Positions 32,382 through 40,792 of a DNA stretch of 64,000 nt are shown piece after piece. Origin of the DNA: Paracoccus shanxieyensis (GTDB lineage: Bacteria > Pseudomonadota > Alphaproteobacteria > Rhodobacterales > Rhodobacteraceae). The stretch's first letter is position 1, and each line of letters opens with the position of its first letter. The stretch lies in NCBI RefSeq assembly GCF_009711265.1, contig NZ_WMII01000006.1:62001-126000 (forward strand), given 5' to 3'. The notes beneath the pieces are model-generated. The model searched no databases, was not told the origin of the DNA, and saw nothing but the letters and a program-made list of their open reading frames with translations. The translations under genes were made by a program, and so were the position numbers.

Positions 32382-33239
32382 ATGAGCGACCACAGCCCGG
32401 CACGGGAACTGCCCAAGGACGAAGCGACCCCCGAAGAGGCCAAGGCCATTCCCGCCGATGATCTGGAAGAACGGATGCCGTCAAAAGCGGCGACCGTGCA
32501 CGAACTTCTGCGCCGCGAGGGCGAGCGCGAGCTGTCGCGTGAGGTTTTCGCGCTGTTCTGGTCGGCCTTGGCGGGCGGCATCACCATGAGCCTGTCGCTG
32601 GTCGCGCGCGGCATCATCAGGGCCAATCTGCCCGATATCGAGCTGGGCTTTCTGATCGAGGCGGTGGGCTATACCTTCGGCTTCATCTTCGTCATCGCGG
32701 CGGGCCAGCAGCTGTTCACCGAAAACACGGTGACGCCGGTCGTGCCGGTGCTGCGCAAGCCCACGGGTGGCAACGTCTTGCGGCTGCTGCGGCTGTGGGG
32801 CTCGGTCTTTGCGGGCAATCTGGCGGGCGCGGCCATTGCGGCGGCGGTCTTTGCCTATCTGCCGGTCTTTACCCCCGAAGTGACGCAGGCCTTTCTGGAG
32901 ATCGGCCATCATCTGATGGAAAAGACCCCGGTGCAGATGTTCACCGGCGGCATCATCTCGGGCTGGATGATCGCCACGATGGTCTGGGCGATCTATGGGC
33001 TTGAGCAGTCGAAGCTGCTGCTGGTGTTTCTGGCGACATATCTGGTGGCCATAGGGGATTTCCCGCATGTCATCGTCGGCAGCGTCGAGGTGATCTATCT
33101 GCTGATGATGGGGCAGGCCAGTCTTGGCCCGGCGCTGGGGGCGTTCCTTCTGCCCACCACGCTGGGCAATATCGTCGGCGGCACGGCGATCTTTGCGTTG
33201 GTGTCGCATTTCGAGGTGCGCGCCGACGAGGAAGGCTGA
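32382..33239 (+). CDS. Formate/nitrite transporter family protein (YfdC-like)
   Basis: 285 residues from the ATG at 32382, with GCAGGATG upstream. A charged N-terminal extension of about 55 residues is followed by six membrane helices. Segments such as LFWSALAGGITMSLSLV and PVQMFTGGIISGWMIATMVW fit the FNT fold in its YfdC-like branch. FNT channels pass formate, nitrite, hydrosulfide or acetate; the YfdC branch has no settled substrate. It follows the carbonic anhydrase/SulP pair on the same strand and is convergent with the ligase gene (8-bp gap). Confidence 0.83.
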   Translation: MSDHSPARELPKDEATPEEAKAIPADDLEERMPSKAATVHELLRREGERELSREVFALFWSALAGGITMSLSLVARGIIRANLPDIELGFLIEAVGYTFGFIFVIAAGQQLFTENTVTPVVPVLRKPTGGNVLRLLRLWGSVFAGNLAGAAIAAAVFAYLPVFTPEVTQAFLEIGHHLMEKTPVQMFTGGIISGWMIATMVWAIYGLEQSKLLLVFLATYLVAIGDFPHVIVGSVEVIYLLMMGQASLGPALGAFLLPTTLGNIVGGTAIFALVSHFEVRADEEG

Positions 33240-33247
33240 GGGGCAGG

Positions 33248-34375
33248 CTAAAGATCGCGGCGAAATTCCGCGATCAGGTGCTGGACCACGGCGCGCATCG
33301 CCTGATCGTGATCTGCCCCTGCCGCCAGCGCCGAGGCCATGACCGCGCGCTGGCGGTCGGCGGCGCTGTCCTGCGCCATGTCGCGCAGCCGGGCGGTGGC
33401 GGGCTGGCTGTCCAGCGCATCGGCGTCCTCGGCGATCAGCGCCAGCCAGTCCTCGGTCAGTTGCGCAAATGGCCGGATTTCGCGCGAGCCGAAGTCGATC
33501 AGCCCCTCGGTCACGCCATAGCGCAGCGCGCGCCAGCGGTTTTCACCCAGCAGGAAGTTGTCATATTGCCGCCAGCGCAGGTTCTTGCGGTGCAGCCGCA
33601 CCAGCATCCGCGCCGTGGCCTGAATCGTCGCGGCCATGGTCAACGCATCGCGGATGCGCGGGCAGGCGTCGCAGATCCGCGTCTCCAGCGTGGGGTAATG
33701 CGACGAGGGGCGCAGATCCCACCAGATCTTGCTGGCATCCTGAATGATGCCCAGATGCACCAGCGCCTGCACCGAACGCTGATATTCCCCCCAGCCCGCG
33801 AATTGCGGCGGCAGGCCCGTGCGGGGATAATTGCCAAACACCGTCGTGCGATACGAGCCAAGCCCGGTATCCACCCCCTGCCAGAACGGGCTTGAGACCG
33901 ACAGCGCCAGCAGATGCGGCAGGAAATAGGGCATCTGGTTCATCAATTCGATCCGCAGCGCCTTGTCGGTGATGCCGACATGGACATGCATCCCGCAGAT
34001 CAGCATCCGCCGCGACACCGCCCCCATTTCGCGCGACAGCTGGATATAGCGGTCCTTATCGGTATGGCTTTGATCGCGCCAGTCGGCAAAGGGATGGCAG
34101 GCCACGGAAATCGGCGCCATGCCAAATTCCGCCGCATGGGTCGCAATCGAGAGGCGCAGCCGCGCAAGATGGTCGCGGGCCTCGGCGATATTGCGGCTGA
34201 CGGGGGTGCCGACCTCGATCTGGCAGCGCAGATATTCCGGGCTGACCTGATCGCCAAGATCGGCCTTGCAGGCGGCCATCAGCGCGTCGGGCGCCTCGGC
34301 TAAGGCGCCGGTTTCGGCATCGACCAGCAGATATTCTTCCTCGATGCCCAGCGTGAAGTCGTCGTCGTCCTGCAT
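33248..34375 (-). CDS. Carboxylate-amine ligase, YbdK/GCS2 family
   Basis: 375 residues. The N-terminal [15 protein letters not shown] motif and [10 protein letters not shown] (ATP/metal-binding His) are the hallmarks of the glutamate-cysteine ligase type 2 family, in which YbdK shows weak ATP-dependent gamma-glutamyl ligase activity. It likely joins glutamate (or a similar carboxylate) to an amine. In Rhodobacterales the true GshA is a different family, so a role in glutathione supply is not assumed. It lies after the TctCBA genes on the same strand, 100 bp apart. Confidence 0.85.
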   Translation of the reverse strand: MQDDDDFTLGIEEEYLLVDAETGALAEAPDALMAACKADLGDQVSPEYLRCQIEVGTPVSRNIAEARDHLARLRLSIATHAAEFGMAPISVACHPFADWRDQSHTDKDRYIQLSREMGAVSRRMLICGMHVHVGITDKALRIELMNQMPYFLPHLLALSVSSPFWQGVDTGLGSYRTTVFGNYPRTGLPPQFAGWGEYQRSVQALVHLGIIQDASKIWWDLRPSSHYPTLETRICDACPRIRDALTMAATIQATARMLVRLHRKNLRWRQYDNFLLGENRWRALRYGVTEGLIDFGSREIRPFAQLTEDWLALIAEDADALDSQPATARLRDMAQDSAADRQRAVMASALAAGADHDQAMRAVVQHLIAEFRRDL

Positions 34376-34377
34376 GG

Positions 34378-34408
34378 TGATCCGCCTGTCGTGACCTGTG
34401 GCGGATCA
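34378..34408. other. Inverted repeat between tctA and the ligase gene
   Basis: TGATCCGCC at 34378-34386 and its exact complement at 34400-34408 enclose a 13-base loop, just before the ligase start on the minus strand. It could be a leader hairpin or a binding site. Confidence 0.4.
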
Positions 34409-34477
34409 ACACATTGGCAGCGGCCCGCGTTCCCGCCACGCGGCCGCCGTCATGCCAAAGCCCTCATGCCACAGCCC

Positions 34478-35968
34478 TCATGCCGCCGCCTTGCGCCCGC
34501 GCACCAGCCGCAGCACCAAGGGCAGAAACCAGATCAGGATCGTCATGATCCCCAGCCCGGCGGCGATGGGCCTGCCGAAGAATTCCAGCAGATCGCCATT
34601 GGCCTTGATCATCGAGGTGACGAAATGCTGTTCCAGCATCGGCCCCAGCACCAGCCCAAGGATGGCGGGCGCGATGGGGATGTCGTTTTCCTCCATGATG
34701 AAGCCCAGAACGCCGAAGGCCAGCATCAGGATGATGCCAAAGACCGAATTGGTGATGGCAAAGGCGCCGACGATGCAGAACAGCAGGATGATCGGCATCA
34801 GGATGCGCTGCGGCACCGCAAGGATATGCGCCGAGCCGCGGATCGCCAGCCAGCCCAGCGGGATCATCAGCAGATTGGCCAGCAGAAAGACGATGAACAG
34901 CGCATTCACCATCGCCGCCTGTTCGATGAAGATCGTCGGGCCGGGGTTCATGCCTTTGATATACAGCACGCCGATGACGATGGCGGTGATGGAATCGCCC
35001 GGAATGCCAAAGACCAGCGCCGGGATCCACGCGCCGCTGACGGCGGAATTGTTCGAGGCCCCGGCCTCGACCAGCCCCTCGACATGGCCGGTGCCGAATT
35101 TCTCGGGCGTGCGGGAAAACCGCTTGGACATCGCATAAGATATCCACGCCGCGATATCCGCGCCCGCGCCGGGCAGCGCGCCGATCAACGTGCCGGTGAC
35201 ATTGCCGCGCATGGTCTGTTTGGGATACCGCTTCAGCACGCCCCATTGCGTGCGGATCATCCCGCGCGTGTCGGGTTTCAGCGCCGGGGGCATCTTGTGG
35301 CCATGCACCATATAGCGAAACACCTCGGCCAGCGCGAACAGCCCGATCATCGCCGGAATGAATGAGATCCCGGCCAGCAGATCGACATTGCCGAAGGTGA
35401 AGCGCGGCTCGGCGGTGGGGTTGTCCATGCCGACACAGGCCGCGACCAGCCCGATGACCAGCGCCACCAGCCCGCGCGTGACCGAGCCGGGCGACACGAA
35501 GATCGCCGCCGACAGCCCCAGCAGCACCAGCCAGAAATATTCAAAGGAGGAGAATTTCAGCGCCACCTCGGCCAGCAGCGGCGAGGCGAGGATCAGCACG
35601 ATGGTGCCGAAGACGCCGCCGATCACCGAAAAGACCAGCAAGGCGCCAAGCGCCTCGGGGCCGCGCCCGTCGCGGGTCATGCGGTAGCTGTCTTCGACAT
35701 AGGCGGCCGAGGCAGGCGTGCCGGGGATGCGCAGCAGCGCACCGGGAATGTCGCCGGAAAAGATCGCCATGGCGGATGCGGTGACGATCGCGGCGATGGC
35801 GGCAATCGGCTCCATGAAGAAGGTGATGGGCACCAGCAGCGCGGTGGCCATGGTGGCGGTCAGGCCGGGGATGGCGCCGACGAACAGCCCGAAGGCGCCC
35901 GACAGCAGCATGACCAGCAGCACCTGCCAGTCAAAGACCATGGCAAAGGATTGGGACAGCGTGCTCAT
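34478..35968 (-). CDS. tctA: Tripartite tricarboxylate transporter, large permease TctA
   Basis: 496 residues from the ATG at 35968, 4 bp after the tctB stop; the longer frame would overlap tctB with a Cys/Arg-rich stretch and is rejected. About twelve membrane helices. The family glycine-rich segment GAIPGLTATMATALLVPITF is at residues 30-50 and GALPGAGADIAAWISY in the middle. With TctB and TctC it forms a solute-receptor-dependent secondary transporter for carboxylates. Confidence 0.92.
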   Translation of the reverse strand: MSTLSQSFAMVFDWQVLLVMLLSGAFGLFVGAIPGLTATMATALLVPITFFMEPIAAIAAIVTASAMAIFSGDIPGALLRIPGTPASAAYVEDSYRMTRDGRGPEALGALLVFSVIGGVFGTIVLILASPLLAEVALKFSSFEYFWLVLLGLSAAIFVSPGSVTRGLVALVIGLVAACVGMDNPTAEPRFTFGNVDLLAGISFIPAMIGLFALAEVFRYMVHGHKMPPALKPDTRGMIRTQWGVLKRYPKQTMRGNVTGTLIGALPGAGADIAAWISYAMSKRFSRTPEKFGTGHVEGLVEAGASNNSAVSGAWIPALVFGIPGDSITAIVIGVLYIKGMNPGPTIFIEQAAMVNALFIVFLLANLLMIPLGWLAIRGSAHILAVPQRILMPIILLFCIVGAFAITNSVFGIILMLAFGVLGFIMEENDIPIAPAILGLVLGPMLEQHFVTSMIKANGDLLEFFGRPIAAGLGIMTILIWFLPLVLRLVRGRKAAA

Positions 35969-35972
35969 CGGA

Positions 35973-36446
35973 TCACCACGGCAGCGACAGGATTTCGCCG
36001 CGCGGCAGCGGCACCAGCAGCATCCGGCCAAAGGCGAATTGCACGACCAGCACCGTGACCAGCGCGATGGGCAAGATCAGCAGGGGCTTCGTGCGGGTCA
36101 GCGCCAGCATGGCCGCGACCAGCACCAGGCTGGCAAGGGTGAAGCCCACGCGGTCCAGCACCAGCACATAGACCCCCACCAGCAGCGCCGCCCCCAGAAG
36201 CCGCGCCCATGCCCCGGTTTCGCGCGCCCAGTCGGCCACCTGCACCAGCGCCATGCCGCGTTCCTGACGCAGGCCCTTTGCCAGCATCACCGCGCCCAGC
36301 ACGATGGCCAGAAAGCCCACGACCTCGGGCAGGGTCTCGGCGCCGTATTTCTGGCCCGGCAAGGGCGAAAAGCGCATCGACGCGATGAACAGAACCACTC
36401 CGCCCAGCAGGGTCAGAAACCCCAAGGCGCGATCTCCCAGTCTCAT
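35973..36446 (-). CDS. tctB: Tripartite tricarboxylate transporter, small permease TctB
   Basis: 157 residues with four membrane helices, the usual size of TctB. GGVVLFIASMRFSPLPGQKYGAE near the N-terminus is typical. Codons follow the local bias. It sits between tctC (67 bp upstream) and tctA (4 bp downstream), the standard C-B-A order. Confidence 0.88.
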   Translation of the reverse strand: MRLGDRALGFLTLLGGVVLFIASMRFSPLPGQKYGAETLPEVVGFLAIVLGAVMLAKGLRQERGMALVQVADWARETGAWARLLGAALLVGVYVLVLDRVGFTLASLVLVAAMLALTRTKPLLILPIALVTVLVVQFAFGRMLLVPLPRGEILSLPW

Positions 36447-36513
36447 TCCAGCCTCCCCTCTGGTTCGGGGGGCCGCGCCGGGGCGCAGCCCGCCCGTGTC
36501 GTCATCCGTGTCG

Positions 36514-37488
36514 TCACTTGGCCAGACCGGCCTCTTTCATGACCGCGCCCAGCGTGGCGTCGTCTTCGGCCACGATGCGGGCGGTGTCCTCGGGTCCGGC
36601 CCAACGAAGGCCGAAGCCGCGTTCGGTCATGAAGTCCTGATATTCCTTGCTGTCATAGGCTTTTTGAATGGCGGCGGTCAGCTTGGCGCGCACGTCTTCG
36701 GGCATGCCCTTGGGGGCCGCGATGGTGCGCCAGACCGACAGTTTCCAGTCCGAGCCGGTGGCCTGTTTCAGCGGCGGCGCGTCGGGAAACAGCGCCTGCG
36801 GTTCGTCGGACATGGTGGCCAGCGCCCGCACGCGGCCCGCATCGATCAGCGCGCGCCCCTCGGCCAGCGACGAGGGCACAAGCTGCACGCCGCCCGCCAC
36901 CATGTCGGTCAGCCCGGCAGAGGCACCCTGACTGGGCACCCATGCCACGTTCTGCAAGGGAATGCCTTCGGACAGCATCCAGCCCAGCATGTTCAGATGC
37001 CAGATGCCGCCCTGTCCCGTCCCCGAGGCTTTCAGCGTGCCTGCGGGTTCCGATTTCATGGCGTCGCGCAGCTCGGCGGCGGTCTGCCACGGCGCGTCCT
37101 CGGCCACCATCAGCCCGCCCGGATCGGCATTGACCATGGCCAGAAAGTCGAAATCCTCATGCGTCAGCTGGGTCAGGCCCTGCCAGTGCATCATGTCGAT
37201 TTCGATGGTGACGATGCCGATGGTATAGCCGTCGGGCCGCGCGCGCGAGATCGCGGTATGGCCCACCACCCCCGAGCCGCCGGTCCGGTTCACCACGTTC
37301 ACCGGCTTGCCCAGTTCCTGTTGCAGCATTTGCGCGAAGATGCGGCCCACCGCATCGGTGCCGCCGCCCGCGCCCCAAGGCACGATCATTTCGATCGGGC
37401 GTTCGGGATATTCCGCCAGCGCGGGCGTGGTCAGCGTGGAAAGCGTCAGCGCAGCCGCCATCAGCGGCAGAAAACATCTGCGGTTCAT
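36514..37488 (-). CDS. tctC: Tripartite tricarboxylate transporter receptor TctC (Bug family)
   Basis: 324 residues from the ATG at 37488, preceded by GGGAGGAGAACCG. The first 25 residues are a Sec signal peptide ending ALA. The mature N-terminus YPERPIEMIVPWGAGGGTDAV is the classical Bug-family start, with the loop that contacts a carboxylate ligand. It delivers the solute to TctAB. The specific ligand is unknown. The promoter region upstream holds a possible GntR-type site (TGTGTATACATTG near 37545). Confidence 0.92.
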   Translation of the reverse strand: MNRRCFLPLMAAALTLSTLTTPALAEYPERPIEMIVPWGAGGGTDAVGRIFAQMLQQELGKPVNVVNRTGGSGVVGHTAISRARPDGYTIGIVTIEIDMMHWQGLTQLTHEDFDFLAMVNADPGGLMVAEDAPWQTAAELRDAMKSEPAGTLKASGTGQGGIWHLNMLGWMLSEGIPLQNVAWVPSQGASAGLTDMVAGGVQLVPSSLAEGRALIDAGRVRALATMSDEPQALFPDAPPLKQATGSDWKLSVWRTIAAPKGMPEDVRAKLTAAIQKAYDSKEYQDFMTERGFGLRWAGPEDTARIVAEDDATLGAVMKEAGLAK

Positions 37489-37802
37489 CGGTTCTCCTCC
37501 CTCAGGGCACGGTCGGCCCTCGCTGAGGATCAGGATTGGGGATTGTGTATACATTGTCAACGATCCAGTCGGATCTGCGTTTCACTTTGCGGATTGGCGC
37601 AGATTTTCAATGCATACGCTGTGTTTGCCGCGATGACGTTCGCCACACGCGCGGCGCGACTGCGGCAGGAAAACCACGCAGACAGGCCGACGCAATGTCA
37701 CGGCTGTGTGACGGGCAGAATCTGTATTAAAACCGTCAGGAAATGAATCGCGGTCGTTCCTGCCAGCAGGCGGCGGCGCGCAAATGAAAGGTGGTCGAAA
37801 AG
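37489..37802. promoter_or_regulatory. Divergent promoter region of tctC and the TonB-dependent receptor
   Basis: 314 bp without a gene. TTGTGTATACATTG at about 37543-37556 centres on the palindrome GTATAC and resembles GntR-family operators; it lies about 55 bp before tctC. A possible leader hairpin (CCTCAG/CTGAGG, about 37500-37528) lies between it and tctC. On the receptor side I saw no clear Fur or RirA box, although iron control of the receptor is expected. Confidence 0.45.
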
Positions 37803-39893
37803 ATGTTCTCCTCTCGTGTGCTGCTGCTGGCGGGTGCCAGCGTTCTGACACTCTCATTGCCCGCGCTGGCCCAGACCGAAGGCACCACGGAGAGTGTGGT
37901 TCTGGATGAGATCGTGCTGGACGCGACCGCGCCGACGCAGGGCTATGTCGTGCCGACCACGCAGATCGCCACCAAGACCGAGGCGACGGTGCTGGAAACC
38001 CAGCAGTCCGTTTCGGTCGTGACGACCCAGCAGATCCGGGATCAGGGCGCGGCCTCGGTCGGTCAGGCGCTGCGCTACAGCGCCGGTGCCGTTGCCGAGC
38101 CTTACGGCGCGACCCCCGGCTTTGATGAGCCGAACATCCGCGGCTTCGGTTCGAACAACTCGCAATATCTGAACGGGCTGCGGTTCATCCGCAAATTCGG
38201 CGCGCCCTCGTATGAGCTTTACGGGCTGGAGCGTGTGGAACTGCTGCGCGGCCCGTCCTCGGGGCTTTACGGCGCGGGTTCACCCGGCGGGATCGTGAAC
38301 CTTGTGCAGAAGCACGCCCAGCAGGACGACTTTGCCGAGGCAGGCGTCGGCTATGGCAGCTTTGGCGATGCCAGCCTGTTTTTCGACGTGAACCGCGCCC
38401 CGTCTGAGATTCTGGCATGGCGTCTGACCGGCCAGATCAGCAAGACCGAAGAGCAGGTGAAGGACGTGACCAACGACCGCCAGTATCTGGCCGGCGCATT
38501 CCGCTGGCAGCTGGATGAGGTCTCGACGCTGGACCTGCTGCTGGGCTATCAGAAGGACAGCCCGATTTCGCCTGCGGGCGTGCCCTATGCGCTGACCCAG
38601 ATCGCCGATGACGATTACCTGCGCGAGTTCTATGCCGGCTATCCCGATGAGACCGACAGCGACCGCCGCATGTTCAATGTCGGCGTGGAATATGCCCGCG
38701 ATCTGGAAAACGGCTGGCGCGTGGAACAGGGCTTCCGCTATCAGAAATTCGACTGGGACTATAACATCTTCACGTCGAACGCGCTGACGGCGGACGGCAA
38801 TTTCATCGACCTGAACCAGACCATCCAGAACGAGGACAGCACCACGCTGAACGTCGACACCCGGCTGGTGGGCGATGTGACCACGGGCGCTGCCACCCAC
38901 AAGATTCTGGTCGGTCTGGATATCATCCGCAACAAGCTGGATAACAACACGCAGTTCCTTTACCCGCAGGATATCGACTGGCGGAACCCCGACCGCGACA
39001 TCGACGTGGTGGGCGATCTTTGGTATGAAAAGCACGAAGACCTGACGATCCAGCAGATCGGCATCTATGCGCAGGACGAAATCGCATGGAACAACTGGCG
39101 TCTGTCGGCGGGCCTGCGTCACAGCTGGGTCAAGCAGACCGGCACCGTCACCAACAATTTCACCGGCACCTCCAGCGCCTATCAGAAGGATGAGGCGACG
39201 ACCGGCCGCATCGGTCTGTCCTATCTGTTCGCGAATGATCTGGCGCCCTATATCGCCTATTCGACCTCGTTCGACCCCGAGATCGGCACGGATCGCAATG
39301 GCGACACGCTGAAGCCGACCGAGGGCAAGCAGTGGGAAATCGGCGTGAAGTATCAGCCCGCGCAGAACATCCTGCTGACGGCCGCCGTCTATGATCTGAA
39401 ACAGACCAATGTCGTGCGCAGCGACGAAAGCTTCCAGCCGTTCCAGATCGGCGAGGTGCATTCGCGCGGCGTCGAGTTGGAAGCGACGGCGGAACTGGCC
39501 GAGGGCTGGGATGTCCGCGCCGCCTATACCTATACCGACGCGCGCCAGAAGGGCGATGCCCGCGAAACCGGCCCGTTCCTTGACGGCAACCGTGCCGCGA
39601 ACTCGCCCTATCACATGGCCTCGCTGTGGCTGGACCGCGATTTCGGCAACGGCTTCCGCGCAGGCGGCGGCGTGCGCTATGTCGGCGAGCGCTATGGCGA
39701 CGATGCCAACAACTACCCGCTGGACAGCTATACGCTGCTGGATCTGGGCGCGAGCTATACCCGCGACAATATCGAAGCCTCGCTGAATGTGCTGAACCTT
39801 GCCGACAAGACCTATCTGGCAAGCTGCAGCGCGTTTTACTGCAACTATGGCGAAGGCCGGGAAGTGCAGGCGCGGCTGACCTACAAGTGGTAA
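37803..39893 (+). CDS. TonB-dependent siderophore receptor
   Basis: 696 residues from the ATG at 37803, preceded by AAAGGTGG. A signal peptide ends near LPALAQ. The plug domain contains QSVSVVTTQQIRDQGAASVG and NIRGFGSNNSQYLNGLRF, and LLRGPSSGLYGAGSPGGIVN follows; the remainder is the 22-strand barrel ending in the aromatic RLTYKW. This is the ferric-hydroxamate type (FhuA/FoxA/FpvA-like) of outer membrane receptors. The gene leads the import cluster, and the binding-protein frame overlaps its stop. Confidence 0.92.
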   Translation: MFSSRVLLLAGASVLTLSLPALAQTEGTTESVVLDEIVLDATAPTQGYVVPTTQIATKTEATVLETQQSVSVVTTQQIRDQGAASVGQALRYSAGAVAEPYGATPGFDEPNIRGFGSNNSQYLNGLRFIRKFGAPSYELYGLERVELLRGPSSGLYGAGSPGGIVNLVQKHAQQDDFAEAGVGYGSFGDASLFFDVNRAPSEILAWRLTGQISKTEEQVKDVTNDRQYLAGAFRWQLDEVSTLDLLLGYQKDSPISPAGVPYALTQIADDDYLREFYAGYPDETDSDRRMFNVGVEYARDLENGWRVEQGFRYQKFDWDYNIFTSNALTADGNFIDLNQTIQNEDSTTLNVDTRLVGDVTTGAATHKILVGLDIIRNKLDNNTQFLYPQDIDWRNPDRDIDVVGDLWYEKHEDLTIQQIGIYAQDEIAWNNWRLSAGLRHSWVKQTGTVTNNFTGTSSAYQKDEATTGRIGLSYLFANDLAPYIAYSTSFDPEIGTDRNGDTLKPTEGKQWEIGVKYQPAQNILLTAAVYDLKQTNVVRSDESFQPFQIGEVHSRGVELEATAELAEGWDVRAAYTYTDARQKGDARETGPFLDGNRAANSPYHMASLWLDRDFGNGFRAGGGVRYVGERYGDDANNYPLDSYTLLDLGASYTRDNIEASLNVLNLADKTYLASCSAFYCNYGEGREVQARLTYKW

Positions 39894-40777
39894 CCCACCC
39901 GGCCCGCGTGCTGGACCGGCGTGCTTTCCTGATCTCCGCCGCGGCGCTGGCTGCGGCGGGGCCTGCATTTGGGGCGCGGGGTTTTCGGCTGGCGGCGGTG
40001 GACTGGGCCATGCTGGAAACCGCCTGCGCCCTTGGCCACCAGCCCGTCGCGGCCTGCGAACTGATCGGCTATCGGGCCGAAAGCTCGGTCGGGGATCTGC
40101 CGGGGGTGGTGGATCTGGGGCTGCGGGGCGCGCCGAATTACGAACTTCTGCAATTGACCAAGCCCGATCTGATCCTGTCATCGCCGTTCTATCAGCAGCA
40201 TCAGGCGCGACTGGCTTCGGTCGCGCAGGTGCTGTCGCTGGGCTTCTATGTGCCGGGTGAGCCGCCCCTGGCCAAGGCGCTGGCGGCGCTGGAGGATCTG
40301 GGCGCGGCCACCAACAGCGCCGCCGCCGCGGGTCAGGCCCGCGCCGAGGCCGAGGCCGAGTTCGACGCCTTGGCCCGGCGCGCCGCAGCCTTTCAGGATC
40401 GGCCGGTCTGCCTGATCGACATTGGCGATGCCCGGCATCTGCGCGCCTTCGGCTTTGACAGCATGTTCGGCGATGTGCTGGTGCGGCTGGGGTTGCAAAA
40501 CGCATGGTCGGGCCAGACGCAGTTCAGTTTCCGCGCGCCTTTGCCGCTGGAGCGTCTGGCCGACACGCCCGAGGCGCGGCTGGTCATCACCGGCGACATC
40601 CCGACCGAGGCGATCGGCGGGCTGCGCCGCAGCATCCTGTGGCAGGCCCTGCCGCAGGTCGCGCAATCGCGGCTTTACAGGATGCCGACGGTCAATGCCT
40701 TTGGCGGGCTGCCCTCGGCCCAGCGGTTCGCGCGGCTGCTTGTCCAGACATTCGAGGCGGGGCCCACGACGCTATGA
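39887..40777 (+). CDS. fhuD: Iron-siderophore substrate-binding protein (FhuD-like)
   Basis: About 296 residues. No ATG start exists; GTG at 39887, overlapping the receptor stop by 7 nt, or GTG at 39908 are the candidates, and neither has a clear binding site, so translational coupling is likely. The N-terminus DRRAFLISAAALAAAGPAFG looks like a twin-arginine signal. The body has the helical-backbone receptor fold (VDLGLRGAPNYELLQLTKPD, LSLGFYVPGEPPLAKALAAL). It ferries ferric hydroxamates across the periplasm to FhuB. Confidence 0.82.
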   Translation: MVTHPARVLDRRAFLISAAALAAAGPAFGARGFRLAAVDWAMLETACALGHQPVAACELIGYRAESSVGDLPGVVDLGLRGAPNYELLQLTKPDLILSSPFYQQHQARLASVAQVLSLGFYVPGEPPLAKALAALEDLGAATNSAAAAGQARAEAEAEFDALARRAAAFQDRPVCLIDIGDARHLRAFGFDSMFGDVLVRLGLQNAWSGQTQFSFRAPLPLERLADTPEARLVITGDIPTEAIGGLRRSILWQALPQVAQSRLYRMPTVNAFGGLPSAQRFARLLVQTFEAGPTTL

Positions 40778-40792
40778 CCATGCTATGACCAT
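40771..40792. repeat. 11-bp tandem duplication at the fhuD/fhuB junction
   Basis: GCTATGACCAT occurs twice in direct succession (40771-40781 and 40782-40792), covering the fhuD stop and the candidate fhuB starts. An ATG in the first unit (40774) reads into a stop after three codons; the ATG in the second unit (40785) is in the fhuB frame. Confidence 0.95.
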
